Below, piece by piece: positions 1-11,260 of a stretch of DNA of 64,000 bases. Position numbers and translations under genes: made by a program. The stretch's first letter is position 1, and every line of letters begins with the position of its first letter. The notes beneath the pieces are model-generated. The model was not told the DNA's origin. It ran no database searches and saw nothing but the letters and a program-made list of their open reading frames with translations. The stretch comes from Chondrosia reniformis (Eukaryota > Porifera > Demospongiae > Chondrillida > Chondrillidae): the NCBI GenBank assembly GCA_947172415.1, contig OX359194.1:6014001-6078000 (forward strand), given 5' to 3'.

Positions 1-205
1 ATAACAGTATGTGGATTATTTGTACACTTACGTACTTACATAGTAAAGATGTGTGTCAGGGAACGCAACTTTCAGCAATTAAACTTGTTATTAATCAGTT
101 GTTGCTTCACTAACCATTAGGGATTGTATTATAACCTGAGGTTTTCATTGGTGAAACAGAGTGTCTCTGCTTGGTGGTTAAAGCTTGTATTGTTTTGTAT
201 GATAG

Positions 206-1656
206 GGTCCCCTTTGTATCTTATGTGAGTTTGTGATGAGAGAATTGGATAAAATGCTCGAGAAGAACTCCACTCAGGTATGTATACATACGTATGATAT
301 TGCAGTTTCCATTCCAGTGTCTGAGAAAAGACTGAGAAATTTAATATTTTGTTAGCCTCACTAGCCAGAGGCCATTTTTCACTTCCGGAATTCTACACTA
401 TTCCGGAAGTGGAAAATGGCCTCTGGAATTGTTGCATAATCCCAACTAATTTATTGTAATAAACATAAAAATATAGCTTTAGGTTTTAATTACTGTTTTC
501 AGCAAATGCCATACAATATTAATGAAACTGTGATTTATTTCTGTTTTTGTTATTTACATTTGTTTGTACATAAGTGGTTTTGAAGGTTTAAAAAAAACAA
601 TTAATCAATAGACCATCACATGAAACGAAAATGACTATGTACCAAGTCACCCCTCAACCACTACCTTTTAGTACAGTCAGTTAATGATGCTATTCACTGA
701 GGTGTCCTCTAGCTTTGATTTGCATCATAATTGCACTGCTCAGCTGAAATGTTTTGATTTTGAATACGTATACCAATCAATACAGTGCCTTCAGTCTTCA
801 ATTCAAAAGTGATTATTTTTCCAATGACCAGTTTACTACCACCAGTATTTTTATTTTTAGGCTGAAATTGAAGCTGCTTTGGAAAAGGTGTGCAGTTTTT
901 TGCCTTCACATATTAGAAAAGAAGTAAGTAATGAGTCTTCCTACGTATTTTCTGAGTGATTGTTTTATGTACCCGTTCCTTCTTTCCAATGGATAGACGT
1001 CATGTTCTTTTGAAGTGTGTATTTGTCATTATGAACTGCTTTTTCAGGGGCATCCCCTCTATATACTACAGTAATACATACATCAAAGGACTTATATTAT
1101 GCAGGGCTATACCAATTCAACCTTACGTACTTACATACGTATAAATAAGTGAGTATTTAAATATTTCTGCTTTAGTGTGATGAATTTGTTGAAAAATATT
1201 CCAAGGAAATAATACAACTCTTAGTTGAAGGAGCAAGTCCAACTGTAGTCTGCACTGTGAGTATATTATATAGCATGTATACAGTAAGTTACATTTGGAA
1301 TCTAAATTACCCTACCAACCTGCTACTTGAATATGATTAATAATAAATTAACATGCTCTGAGATCCCATGGATGGAGGGACTGTTCTTAAAAGTTGTTTT
1401 GAGAATTTCTGTACCAAAACTCTTTGTATTTGGAACAAAAGCCAATGAAGAAGACAATGGAATGGACATTTATCCTAATTAAAACTTAGCTGTTATTTTG
1501 TGTATGTGACTGTCTAGTGGTTTTACAATGAAAACTCACTAAAATTTTAACCACCGACTTATTTCATTCTTCTCCAATTAGCTTCTCAAACTGTGCTTGA
1601 CAGAGAGCACTGAACAATGGAAAGAGCTTACCATGGCCTCAAAGATTAAGAACTGA
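206..1656 (+). CDS. Prosaposin-like protein, 3' part (SapB domain)
   Basis: This is the 3' end of a gene that begins before the window. Exons read as 206-277, 861-923, 1176-1256 and 1582-1656 (TGA stop), all phase 0 with GT-AG introns. Together they spell one saposin B-type domain: a CxxC start (residues CILCEF), a helix with an N-glycosylation site (KNST), a second helix with a central Cys (EKVCSFLP), a third helix starting with Cys (CDEFVEKYS), and a closing VVCT...LCLT. Saposin B domains bind lipids and activate lysosomal hydrolases or disrupt membranes. The exon pattern is nearly the same as the second SapB domain of the next gene, so the two are tandem paralogues. A further upstream exon around 44-105 (VCQGTQLSAIK in one frame) is possible but not secure. 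The C-terminal tail of about 20 residues is not recognised. Confidence 0.75.
365..426. repeat. Short inverted repeat (hairpin) in intron
   Basis: Arms of 25 bp (365-389 and 402-426) pair with a single mismatch around a 12-bp loop. They carry the sequence CAGAGGCCATTTT and its complement. The hairpin lies in the intron after the first visible saposin exon and may be the remnant of a small fold-back element. Confidence 0.8.
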
Positions 1657-2848
1657 GTTGCTGGGGTTGATCCACTCTTGACATACACATTTACTGCTGC
1701 TTGCATGATAGTAATTATAAGCTTTCAGAGTGTGTTGTTTATGCTGCTTCATTATTATAGCTCATAGTGTGTTTATTGAACACTGACAGTTTTCATTCCT
1801 TAATCTCTTACCAGAGAATGTTAATACGGCCAAGTCACGTTGTAGGAAACTCGGTTGTAATAAGTGTATATGTTACATAATATGAGTATATACATGCATA
1901 TTATATTAGCACACTGGACCCCGACCAAAGTTTAAATTGCCTATATACGTAGGTAGGTAAGTGACCTGATGCTATAATTGTAATTAGACAGTGGCCTGCA
2001 TGTCCATAATTACAGTAAAACCTCTATTAACGACACTCCCAATAGCGGACAGTCTCCGTATAACGGACACCATGCAATGTACCAACTTATTTTTGTATAC
2101 GATTAGTACATTAGCAACTCCCGAATAGCGGACAACCTCCTAATTCCGGATAACGGACACTCTGCCCGATCCCAAGAATTTTTTGTAATACAAAAAACTC
2201 TTTTAATGGACAAAGAGGACCTTATCTAGCTATGGTTGCAATCAGAAAAACTGAATGATTTCCGTACGTAACGAGGGACGCCTCTCACCGAGTATTGATG
2301 GAGCTGTTAACGAAGTAAAAGCGTCCTATCTACTAATCTTGAATGTACTAACGAAGTAACGTATACGTACGGTTGAACCCGTTTCAGATAGCATTGTATA
2401 CAGATATAAAACTTTTATTATGAAAACCTCCAGTGAAGGACAACCTCCGAACAATGGACAAGTCCCTTTGCACCAACTTGTCCGTTATTGAGAGGTTTCA
2501 CTGTATAACCCATCAGACCTCGATGCTGGTCATATAAGGTATAATTCCTTTGCTCTGGACCACCACCATATATTAACCAAGTTGAAGTGATAAGTGGTTT
2601 TTTGTTACATTCAAGTTTCAGTTTTGTTTAAATACAATTGTTGCTGAGTCTCAATAAATTAGGATACTTGTTAAAATGTAATACACTACATTAGTCGTAT
2701 TTTATTTGTTATTGTTGAGCACTTTGGTACAGTTTCCAATATTCCTTTTATCACTTCACTTCCTAGCTTTTATGTAAAATTTTATTTATTTTTAATGTAC
2801 AATGCTAAGTGTCTTGGTCACGTGATTAATATACATGCACCTAGTAAG
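1657..2848. other. Intergenic interval between the two saposin-type genes
   Basis: The interval holds the 3' flank of the first gene, a pogo-like MITE (2013-2503), and then AT-rich sequence leading to the start codon of the second gene. An AATAAA at about 2652 could serve a transcript, but no further gene is visible. Confidence 0.5.
2013..2503. mobile_element. pogo/Tigger-like MITE
   Basis: The left end CAGTAAAACCTCTATTAACG mirrors the right end, which ends CCGTTATTGAGAGGTTTCACTG. TA dinucleotides flank both ends (2011-2012 and 2504-2505), as expected for a Tc1/mariner-superfamily target duplication. The CAGT-AACCTCT...GGAC terminus is typical of pogo-type elements. Internal sub-terminal copies of GCGGACA/ACGGACA also occur. 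There is no transposase ORF, so it is non-autonomous. Confidence 0.8.
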
Positions 2849-5662
2849 ATGCATCCGCTAGCCGATTATCTTGTGCTGGCCGCGTTTCTGGGATCTCTTC
2901 ATGGTAAGATTCTCATGCAACTATTATACACGAGTAGTTAACACTAAACGTCATTGCCTTTATATTACTCGACAATCCTAAGCAACTTCTAGTTCAGTGT
3001 AATCGTCTTCTGCCTCTAGTGTCCTGTTTCGCTGCTCTCGGAGAGAAGAGATGCACTTGGGGACCATCTTATTGGTGTAAGAGCCAGGACACAGCTAAGG
3101 AGTGCGGTACTGTCGAGTATTGTCAGACGAAAGTCTGGAAGACAGAGGTATTATTTATTGTACACTGGTTCTGGGGGTGTATATAATGACCATAGTGACG
3201 TACGTAGCTGATATACAATTTATTTGGCTTTCTAGTTTTTGATCGACGGAGGAAATCAACAAGTAAGCGACTGCTTATCTCTAGTTACAGTTTGGATGGT
3301 GTGCTATTCCTCCTGTCATATCCACATGCACAGCCGGTCGAAGGAGAGCTTTGCAAAGTTTGCCAGAAAGTTGTGAACTTTCTCAAGCCTTATGTAGACA
3401 GCAATGCAACTAAGGTAGTGTGGTACATTTAGTACATTTAGCAACACTCTAAATAGCTTTAAAAGGTGCCTATATGTCATTATCTGTACAGACTGCTTAC
3501 CTACCTAATTTGGATAATGGTATTGTTAATTTGAATGTTTGACTGAACATGTTGAACATCTTGTGTTTCATAGTACTGTGTCTAGATATATGTGTGTACA
3601 TTATAGATTCCTTCTATCGACATAGGAGGAGATAGAAGGAGCATTGGAGAGATTCTGTAATCTCCTACCTGACATTAATACCACGGTACTGCAATTCAAT
3701 CAGTATCTTTTTTATTTCTTATTGCTATGATTCTCATCTGTGTTCCAGTGTTTGAAGTTTGTAGATGAGTATTTTCCAGAAGTGTGGAGTCTATTGCAAA
3801 TGGAATTTGTGAGTATTTGTCTGTTGGCATACACTTTGGAGCTAGGACAACTCAATCCAGATGAGATTTCCTAGATCTGTTTGTACTACCCATTTCCTTT
3901 GTTGCTTTGTCACTTAAAGGAATAGGTAGAATACGGGGCACTTTTATTTGTAAAGTACTTTTAGGATTAAATTCTGTACTTTTCTGTGTATGTGTGTGTA
4001 GTTAGATTACAGGTGCTGTTTCTATAGAGTGATTACAAGATCTGTCAGCAGTTGAGGTTGTGTAAAAATGCAGCTATTAAACAAGTAATGGTATGTTAAA
4101 GCTGTGACTACCAAACCCATCTCTCCTCATAACCACAATTATTAATATAAAACTGATGTTTGATCACATGAATAATCTAATGCAGTCCTTTTTGGGTCAG
4201 TTGTCCTAACCAGACGTTGCAATCGGTAACTCACGACTACCATTTGAACCCACTAGAATAACATCACCATGCATGCGGCGATAACCTTTTACGAATACCA
4301 ATTATAATGTCTGGTCTGGACAACCGACCCAAAACGTATGTACCATATACCATTTTCCTACATGCTGTGGCTATGCCTACTCTGTAATATATTAGAAAAC
4401 CTATAGGGAGCTAAACCTGATACAGCATACTGCTAAACCATTAACATCAATGTCCATTATATTTAGCGTTTTACTGTACGTACGTACACGTATATGATTT
4501 TATTATGGTCCATTAAATTTAGCATTTTGTTATAAATACTTGCTCCACACTACTGCACATGCGTAACATTTTAGTGACCATAAATGTTAGCGAATGATAT
4601 CGCATCACTAATTTCGCTAACATTAATGGTGCACTAATATTAAGGATTTTACGGTATGTACGTATATACACTTATGTATACTTTCTGACCTTTGAGATAA
4701 AGTCTGCAGACATCTCTTAGGTTACGCCATATTTAAATACATGGCTTTCCTAGTCTCTCTGTGTACTTCTGCTCACTTCAGGCTGATTACGAGTGTATCC
4801 TTTGTGAGTTTGTGTTGAAAGAGCTCGATATCCTCCTCACTAAGAATGCCACCAGAGTGAGTTACATTATATGATTTAAGATTGACAGTTTTAAAATATC
4901 ATCTTTAACCTCAGGAGGAGATAGAGGATGCCTTAGATAAGGTCTGTGGATTACTTCCTTCAACTGTGACCAAATTGGTATGTTACAGGTCATTCCTATT
5001 TTTGTTGTAAATTCTATTGATTTAAAGTTTCTATTTCTTGACATACTATTTGTAATAGCATGTTTACATTGGTTCCTTTAAAAATCTACTGCATGCTTAA
5101 TACCTTACTATTTTCAATAGTCATGGCTTACTAGTAAATTCCTTGAAACTAAATTTAGAGAGTGTAGTTATGTATGTGGAGTCTATTCCAACATTGTGGC
5201 ATATATTCCTAAACTGTATTACAATTACAAGTCACATGAATTGTGATTGCAAAACCAAGGACCAATATAAGCAGTTTTATGGTTACAATGGGGATTTAAA
5301 AACATTCACTCCTGTCGTCCATTTTATTCCTTTCAGTGTGTAAGTTTTATTAAAACTTTTGGTTCAGACATTCTGGATTTGCTAGTAAAGGAGCTGGACC
5401 CTCATCGTGTTTGCACTGTAAGTACATGTTCAATATACGTATATAGGCAATACAGTAGAAATGTAGATTGCATCTCTAGCTAGCCTTCTGATGATTGAAA
5501 TATCTGATATACTGGACTTTTCTAACTGGTTGTTTAATTTGTTATTATTAGCTTTACATGCATATTTGCGTTTGGATGATTTAAAGCACATAGTCTTCCC
5601 TTTCTAACATTCCACAGACACTGAAGTTATGCACTCAACAGCAGGACCGTTCACTGCCCTAG
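2849..5662 (+). CDS. Prosaposin-like precursor (SapA + two SapB domains)
   Basis: Eleven exons: 2849-2903, 3020-3147, 3236-3262, 3334-3414, 3626-3685, 3749-3808, 4028-4084, 4782-4856, 4915-4977, 5337-5417, 5618-5662 (TAG). They join in frame to 243 residues. The ATG begins a hydrophobic signal peptide (LVLAAFLGSLHG). Exon 2 encodes a saposin A-type domain with the diagnostic CTWGPSYWC and six cysteines. Exons 4-7 encode one saposin B domain (CKVCQKV, NATK glycosylation site, FCNLLP, CLKFVDE, ICQQLRLC). Exons 8-11 encode a second (CILCEFV, NATR, VCGLLP, CVSFIK, VCTLKLC). It is likely a secreted or lysosome-delivered precursor cleaved into saposins that present lipids to hydrolases. Vertebrate prosaposin has four SapB domains flanked by SapA domains, so this is a shorter relative without an obvious C-terminal SapA. 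It is tandem to the paralogue ending at 1656. Confidence 0.88.
4191..4334. mobile_element. Small TIR element (MITE) in saposin intron
   Basis: The ends are inverted repeats of about 25-29 bp: the left end TTTTGGGTCAGTTGTCC is mirrored at the right by GGACAACCGACCCAAAA. The body is about 90 bp and non-coding. It lies in the long intron between the two SapB domains. I cannot define a clear target-site duplication. Confidence 0.7.
4572..4638. repeat. Imperfect fold-back in saposin intron
   Basis: An arm reading TTAGTGACCATAAATGTTAG (about 4572-4595) is mirrored with mismatches by TTCGCTAACATTAATGGTGC (about 4614-4638). TTAGCG/CGCTAA words recur in the surrounding 200 bp, suggesting a decayed fold-back element. 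Confidence 0.5.
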
Positions 5663-5886
5663 AACTCTTGTAATAGAATATTGAGCATATAGATATTGCT
5701 TTTTCAATATTGTTTGTAATGAAGAAAATTGCATCTTAACACCTTTATAAAAGCACTTTAAAGAATATACATCACCTGAGTATAGATGGGTAAAATGTAT
5801 AATCTAGCTATGCCATAACTGGAAGCTTTATTCTTAACTATATATATAAGTAAGGTTGCCAAAATGCTTGTGGTTTATGGGTTAAT

Positions 5887-7200
5887 ATGGCGGACGCTTA
5901 TGAGGAAGTAGTGAGAGGCACTTTAAAGCTAAAAGGAGTTTCCGAAGGAGGAGTCAAAAAGTTTGTTGTTAAATCATTTACAATCTATATAGTTATAACA
6001 GTTAAGGTGTATTTGGCCGGAGCTATGACTAGAAATGTACGTATTGTAACTATAGTCGATCTGTAGTCAGCATTGACCATTTTAATTAATATTGTATACG
6101 TATTGTATCAATATTATCACTACACTGCTCCAGAAAGGATGCCTATACAACCACCACGAGGGTCCTCCCCCCAGACCAAATGGTTATATATAGAAAGTCC
6201 AGGGCAACCAAACCTGGGGGAGGACCCTTGTGGTGCCTAGTCTGATGAGCAAGTATTGCGTAAGTTTTGGGTCTGATTTCATCAGACTATGTGGTGGCTG
6301 TATAGCCATCCTTTCGGAGCAGTGTGGTGATAATATTGATATGTTGAAGGATAGGTATTGTATACATATTGTATTCAAGGGTCATTTAAACCTTTAACTC
6401 CAGCTGGTCACTAACAGAGGCTTTAGCTTAATTCATATATTTCCCCTTTTATTTATGAAAGGAAAAAGAAAAAGAAGATGTTAAATAAGGAATCAATAGA
6501 GAAAGCCTTGATGGCACAAAAAGAGAGTTCAGTGGAGGATGATAATAACACCAAGGAGAACACTAAAAAGGACGCAAGAACAGCGGCTGAGAAGGCTTTT
6601 GCCAAAATCCAACAAGAGAGAGTAAGTTTCAGTTTGTTGTGTGCTCTCCGAAAGTGTTCTTGACTATCATGTTCAACTTTATTCAGCAAGCAGAAAAAAT
6701 CTTGAAGAAAGCATCCAAGAGTCACAAAGAACGTGTAGAGGTTAATTGTTGCACCCTCGCCTCCTTCATAATCACGATGTAATGTGTCACTTTACTTTAT
6801 GATGCTTCTCTCCAATATTCAAAGAGTTCCTTAAATACAGCTAAATTGAGTCAACTCTTCAGTCTTGAAATATCATGCTTTGTATGAATTATCTAATGAT
6901 ACAACATTATTCCTATGTCTGCAACTAGAATATACACAAACTATTGAACTTTAGATGACTATACTTTTCAGTGAAACCAACAACTATTTCAGGGAACTAC
7001 ACCCTTCATCAGTGACTCTTAATCTTGGTTATTTAGAAAGGTCTATGTCTGTTTGATTTGATAGACCCACTTAGAGCACATATAGACACTCTATACTTGT
7101 AGAGTTTTAAAATCTGCTTTATTTTTACTAGGAATTTAACGAACATTTAGATGAATTGTCAGAACACTATGACATCCCCAAAGTCAGTTGGACCAAGTGA
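5887..7200 (+). CDS. FAM32A: FAM32A homologue
   Basis: Four exons: 5887-5960, 6462-6621, 6687-6740, 7132-7200 (TGA). They join in frame to 118 residues, close to the usual length of about 112. The N-terminus reads MADAYEEVVRGTLKLKGVSE, the family's conserved LKLKG start, followed by a lysine-rich stretch (KKKKKK) spanning the first splice junction. Next come an acidic/basic middle, the AEKAFAKIQQER segment, ILKKASKSHKERVEEFN and the highly conserved C-terminus LSEHYDIPKVSWTK. FAM32A is a nuclear protein; the human protein has been located in the catalytic spliceosome near the 3' splice site. The first intron contains a long fold-back element (6088-6372). The start ATG sits in an ATATGGCGG context and fits the family start. 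Confidence 0.93.
6088..6372. mobile_element. Fold-back element in FAM32A intron 1
   Basis: Two arms (about 6088-6175 and 6215-6372) are imperfect inverted copies. AATATTATCACTACACTGCT on the left is mirrored by AGCAGTGTGGTGATAATATT on the right, and the GGTCCTCCCCC core is mirrored by GGGGGAGGACC. The right arm carries an extra segment (about 6240-6285). No coding capacity is seen. This is probably a non-autonomous MITE. Confidence 0.7.
6950..7045. repeat. Dispersed CTTCATCAGTGACTC-type repeat
   Basis: The block TTTCAGGGAACTACACCCTTCATCAGTGACTCTTAAT resembles segments at about 23830-23890 and 50265-50335. It appears to be a short, decayed copy of a dispersed non-coding repeat in FAM32A intron 3. 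Confidence 0.4.
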
Positions 7201-8255
7201 TCCAGCCACAGTGGAATTCTGCCATTTTGTCAACTTTTTGATTTACTCCATTTGCCCTTCAATGCCAACCTTATCTAACTGTACAGTTTAAATTTAAAGG
7301 CTTTTATTATATTATAATTTGCATACAGTACGTATACAGGTGTAGTTGCTGTATTGTCTATGATAAATTTATACGTATATCTTAGAACCTGATTTACTAA
7401 AGGGAATTAATGACTGAATTAAACCTACAGAACCAGTTCAGTCTTTTTCAGTGGATTGGAATTCATTTGTAATTGTATAGGGAAAGTCCAACATTGTTAT
7501 TCCTTAGCATCTAGATTATATATACATATGTAAGTCCAATGTATGTTATATATAAGAGAAACCTCTAAGACCCTTTCAGTTCTGTATACATACTGTATAT
7601 AAAACCTAACCAATTGTTCTATATTGTTGTGCTAATATCATTTGGGAACTCAATCATGACCTGTGAATTTGTTATACCCAGTGACAGCAAGACAAATGGT
7701 GCCAGAAGGTTTAATTTGTAACAGGATCACCACAAACCTTAACTGTCCATATGTGCAATGTCCTGTATGGTCACAAGTTTCTTTCTCTTTTGTTGTGATA
7801 CTACGTACATGTATGGCTGCCCCCATGATCACTGTCCCAACCAATACCTATTCACTGGGAAACTGCTACCATTGGTGGGCTGGCATTTATCAGACTGTGG
7901 TCAACCACACACAAAGAGGTAGTCCATTGAGTGGGCTAAATCATTCCATTCATTACAGACCAATCAATTTGCTTGATTATCACTTCAATTATTCATTACT
8001 ACGTATATATATGTATGTTCATCAAATCTCTGCCTACAGTTAATCCACCTAATGTATATATTAAATATAATTCTCACATCAATGTTATAATTACAGAGAC
8101 ACGGTCAATGCATTCCCGTAATGAAAGTTAAAATGAGGTTAATGAACAGAAACAGAAACATTAATTTTCTTTGAAGATGACATTTCTTAGACACACAGAA
8201 TTGTTGCATCAAATACAATGTATGCAATTAGAAGTGAATACGTACACACACTCAA
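7201..8255. other. Intergenic interval, no gene supported
   Basis: AT-rich sequence with TACGTA-type simple motifs lies between the converging FAM32A (+) and receptor (-) 3' ends. An open frame at 7663-8043 (126 codons) has no recognisable domain and sits in the likely 3' flanks, so I do not call it a gene. Confidence 0.5.
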
Positions 8256-11200
8256 TCAAAGTACAAGGGGCCTACTGTCGTTAGGCACACACAATGGTAT
8301 TTTGGTTAACGTTCCTCTTTGCACATTCAGTACTAGTCCTGAACTGAGACAACTACTGCTTCTCTTGCATTCATGAATTTCTTTAAATTCATTGCACCAA
8401 GCATTCTTCAACATTGGATTTAATGTCAAATCAATCTTCACACTTTGCAATGGTTTATCATTCTTAGCTTCCCTATGATCAATGCTACTTGAATTAGATT
8501 TTGCTCCAGAGGATCTCAAAGTGTTAGAGCTACTCTCCTTTCTTAGCTTTTCTTCTTCATCAACATCATATTGACTGTTTAGTTGGATTGCCAGTGCTTC
8601 TCCTGATAATTCACTCTCCCTGTCGTAGTTACTCTTCTCATCTCTACAATGTGGGTTTAGAAAACCTGTCCCATCAGCAATCTTAGTTTTGCTTTCTGTA
8701 AAATAGGAAATAGGATGGTGAACTTTTAACACTATTCATATACAATATGCACTGGGTTCCATATATGTATATACATACACTGGGTTTACCCACTAAGCTT
8801 ATTGGGCCAGGGGATTCCCCAATCTAAAAGAGAATATCTAACCTATATATATTACTGCATGACAATACATTATGCACACCGTGTACCTCTAAGTCTGGTT
8901 ACTCTAGATAGTCCAAATACAGTGTTGCTGTAGTCATTGGTATTCACGTGTCTACAACACCTATATATAGTCATATATACATTAAAATCCCTAAATTTCC
9001 AAAAAGACAATATAAGTGTCATGTTTTGTTGTTATAAACCATATTCTATGAGCATACATTTATAGATCTAGAGTGCATACTATTAACTGCATCCTGCAAT
9101 ATATGTAACCCCCACACACAATATATACATGCAAACAGGTCTTTAATAGTGGATGATCCAGTGGAGAAGTAGTAGCTTAAGGAGAAAACTCCTAATTTAT
9201 CGTCATCCAAAGTTTGCACTAGGTTTAGTTTCCTATATTTAGGCCTTTTCTCTAAAGTAGATATAGCATGTTGTGTTAGATTATTCACAATACATCTGGT
9301 CTTGATCACAGACAATCTTTCCTAGTACATATACAGGGTTGAGACTAAAGGCTAATCATTTCCTATAATGTTGTGACTCTACAAAGGTGTTGTGGTTGTG
9401 TATATGCTAGATGTATTTCCTTTTCACAGAGTATCACTACACAGAATTATAGGAAATGTTACCTGATGATCCTGCCAAGAATAAATATCATTATGAGGTA
9501 CAAGACCAATACAGCTGCAAAACTAACAATAGCAACTACAATGATTTCTGCCACTTCACTGGAATCTATATTAAGGATAAAAACACTGCATATTTTGTGT
9601 TAGAAATTTAATTACCAGGAGATATGCCTAAACTACGCATATGGAAAATATATGTATAGGTAAAGGTAATTGATTTCTCTTACCGAAAGTCTTTGTTTTG
9701 AAGCGGATTTTATGACTGTATGGTCCTATTCCACATTTGTTAGTCCCAGCAATACTAATGGTGTAAAATGTTGATGATTTCAGTTCTTTAATTTCATAAA
9801 CATGATTGTGAGAACTGGATACTCTAGTTTCTGAAACATATACTGATTCCAGTCTTTTACTTGATCCTTCTGCAATATCAATTATAAATGACCTAATTTT
9901 ATTGTTTTCTAACTGACTGGAGACTAAATCCTCTCTGTTTTTACTGTTGTTACATGATATTGAAGGTAGTTGCCTCCAATGAAGTCTAGCAGAATTTGCC
10001 ATCACAGAGTCATAAGTGAGACCCTCTGGAACAGGAGGCAAGCCTGCATGTACGTACATATGTGTATGTAGAATATGTACATATACAGTATGTACGTACC
10101 TATAGTGTACATATATGTATATAACTAATCTAAGCTAGTAATTAAAAATTATATGTGCATATAGTATGCACATATGTACACAAAAATTATATTACTATTT
10201 ATATACTTAGATAATGCAATAGAGCTTGGCTAGATAAAATATAGATGATAGAGTTGATGTAGGACCGTGGAACAAATATTGTTTCAGGACAATAATTTCA
10301 CTTTCACAACATGCAGCTGAAGTGACAACATATATAAGTTAGCCACTGGTACGGAAAGCTCATGATCTAATTTGTCATATAAACAATGCATATAACAATA
10401 ACCTGTATACGTATATACTTAAATATGAAATTATAGAGTTATTTGTTATGTTCATAATAAGTATATAATCCTAGTGAGACTCCTCAGCAACATTATATTC
10501 CACAAATTGAATATTTTGACCCGGAGGTCTTCATAGTACACAACAAAGTACACAAAATCCTCCTCTAAATATGTATATGTACATGATACTGTATATGTGT
10601 ATATTTGCTAACTTTGACTGTCTTTCTTTCTGGCTACACTTTGGTAATGAAACCTTGAGCCAAGTGAGGTATGACCACCCAACACTGTAAAAATATATAT
10701 ATGGACAGAGACTGATCAAGCAATGTTACAAAAACATCACATGTACATGTACGTACATAATGTATATACAGTCTGTATTACAAAAAAGAATAGTACAGAA
10801 ATATATACGTATAATAAACGGCATGTTTCTCCTAAATTAGTAGATAAAACTGAGAATTCAGGACACCCAATAAATTGTCCAATTATAGGGGGTGCCTCAT
10901 CAGGCTTAGGGTCTCCTCTATATGGAAGTTATACATGTATATACGTATATATGTTAAACAAAGAATCTATGATACATGTAAGACTATACTGTTTTTATGG
11001 ACAAATGCCTTGGAAATTAGTTATATATACACTTACCAGATACAGTGAAAGTAACCATTAAAAATCTGTTCACTTTTAGTAACTTGGGAGACATTCCATA
11101 AACTAGAGCTATAGAAAGGTTTATACCACTGACTGCTGTACATATATATTGCAACTTCTGTGTCTGTTCTCTTATATAGCCGACCTTGAGGTGCATTTTA

Positions 11201-11260
11201 AGTGATTCCTGTAACCTTACAAGCATGAAATGGAAACCACAAGGGATGAAACTAATTGTG
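8256..11260 (-). CDS. Single-pass receptor-like protein with FN3 domain (3' part)
   Basis: Minus-strand exons, 5' to 3': one ending at 11037 (start unclear, open to about 11260), then 10043-9684, 9565-9463, and about 8691-8256 (TGA). The first carries an unrecognised extracellular module ending in VTFTVS. The second is a fibronectin III domain (GLPPVPEGLTYD ... YEIKELKSSTFYTISIAGTN). The third is a 103-bp exon encoding a transmembrane helix (VAEIIVVAIVSFAAVLVLYL). The fourth is a serine-rich cytoplasmic tail of about 145 residues without a recognised domain. The first two junctions are phase 1. The last is phase-compatible only if the acceptor is the AG just before 8691, or if a small extra exon exists. 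The FN3-TM exon design matches the plus-strand receptor at 16382-22443, so the two may be related. More 5' exons are likely between 11260 and 13400, but I could not define them. Confidence 0.6.
9130..9320. repeat. Dispersed repeat (copy 1)
   Basis: This block shares CAGTGGAGAAG, TAGTTTCCTATAT, TAGGCCTTT and GTTAGATTATTCA, in the same order and spacing, with 23870-24015. The related block at 50210-50340 is inverted. It is a non-coding interspersed repeat within the intron before the cytoplasmic-tail exon of the minus-strand receptor. Confidence 0.6.

Noticed and set aside
7663-8043. 126-codon ORF
   Set aside because: No recognisable domain. It lies between two converging 3' ends, and the translation is low in features typical of sponge coding exons.
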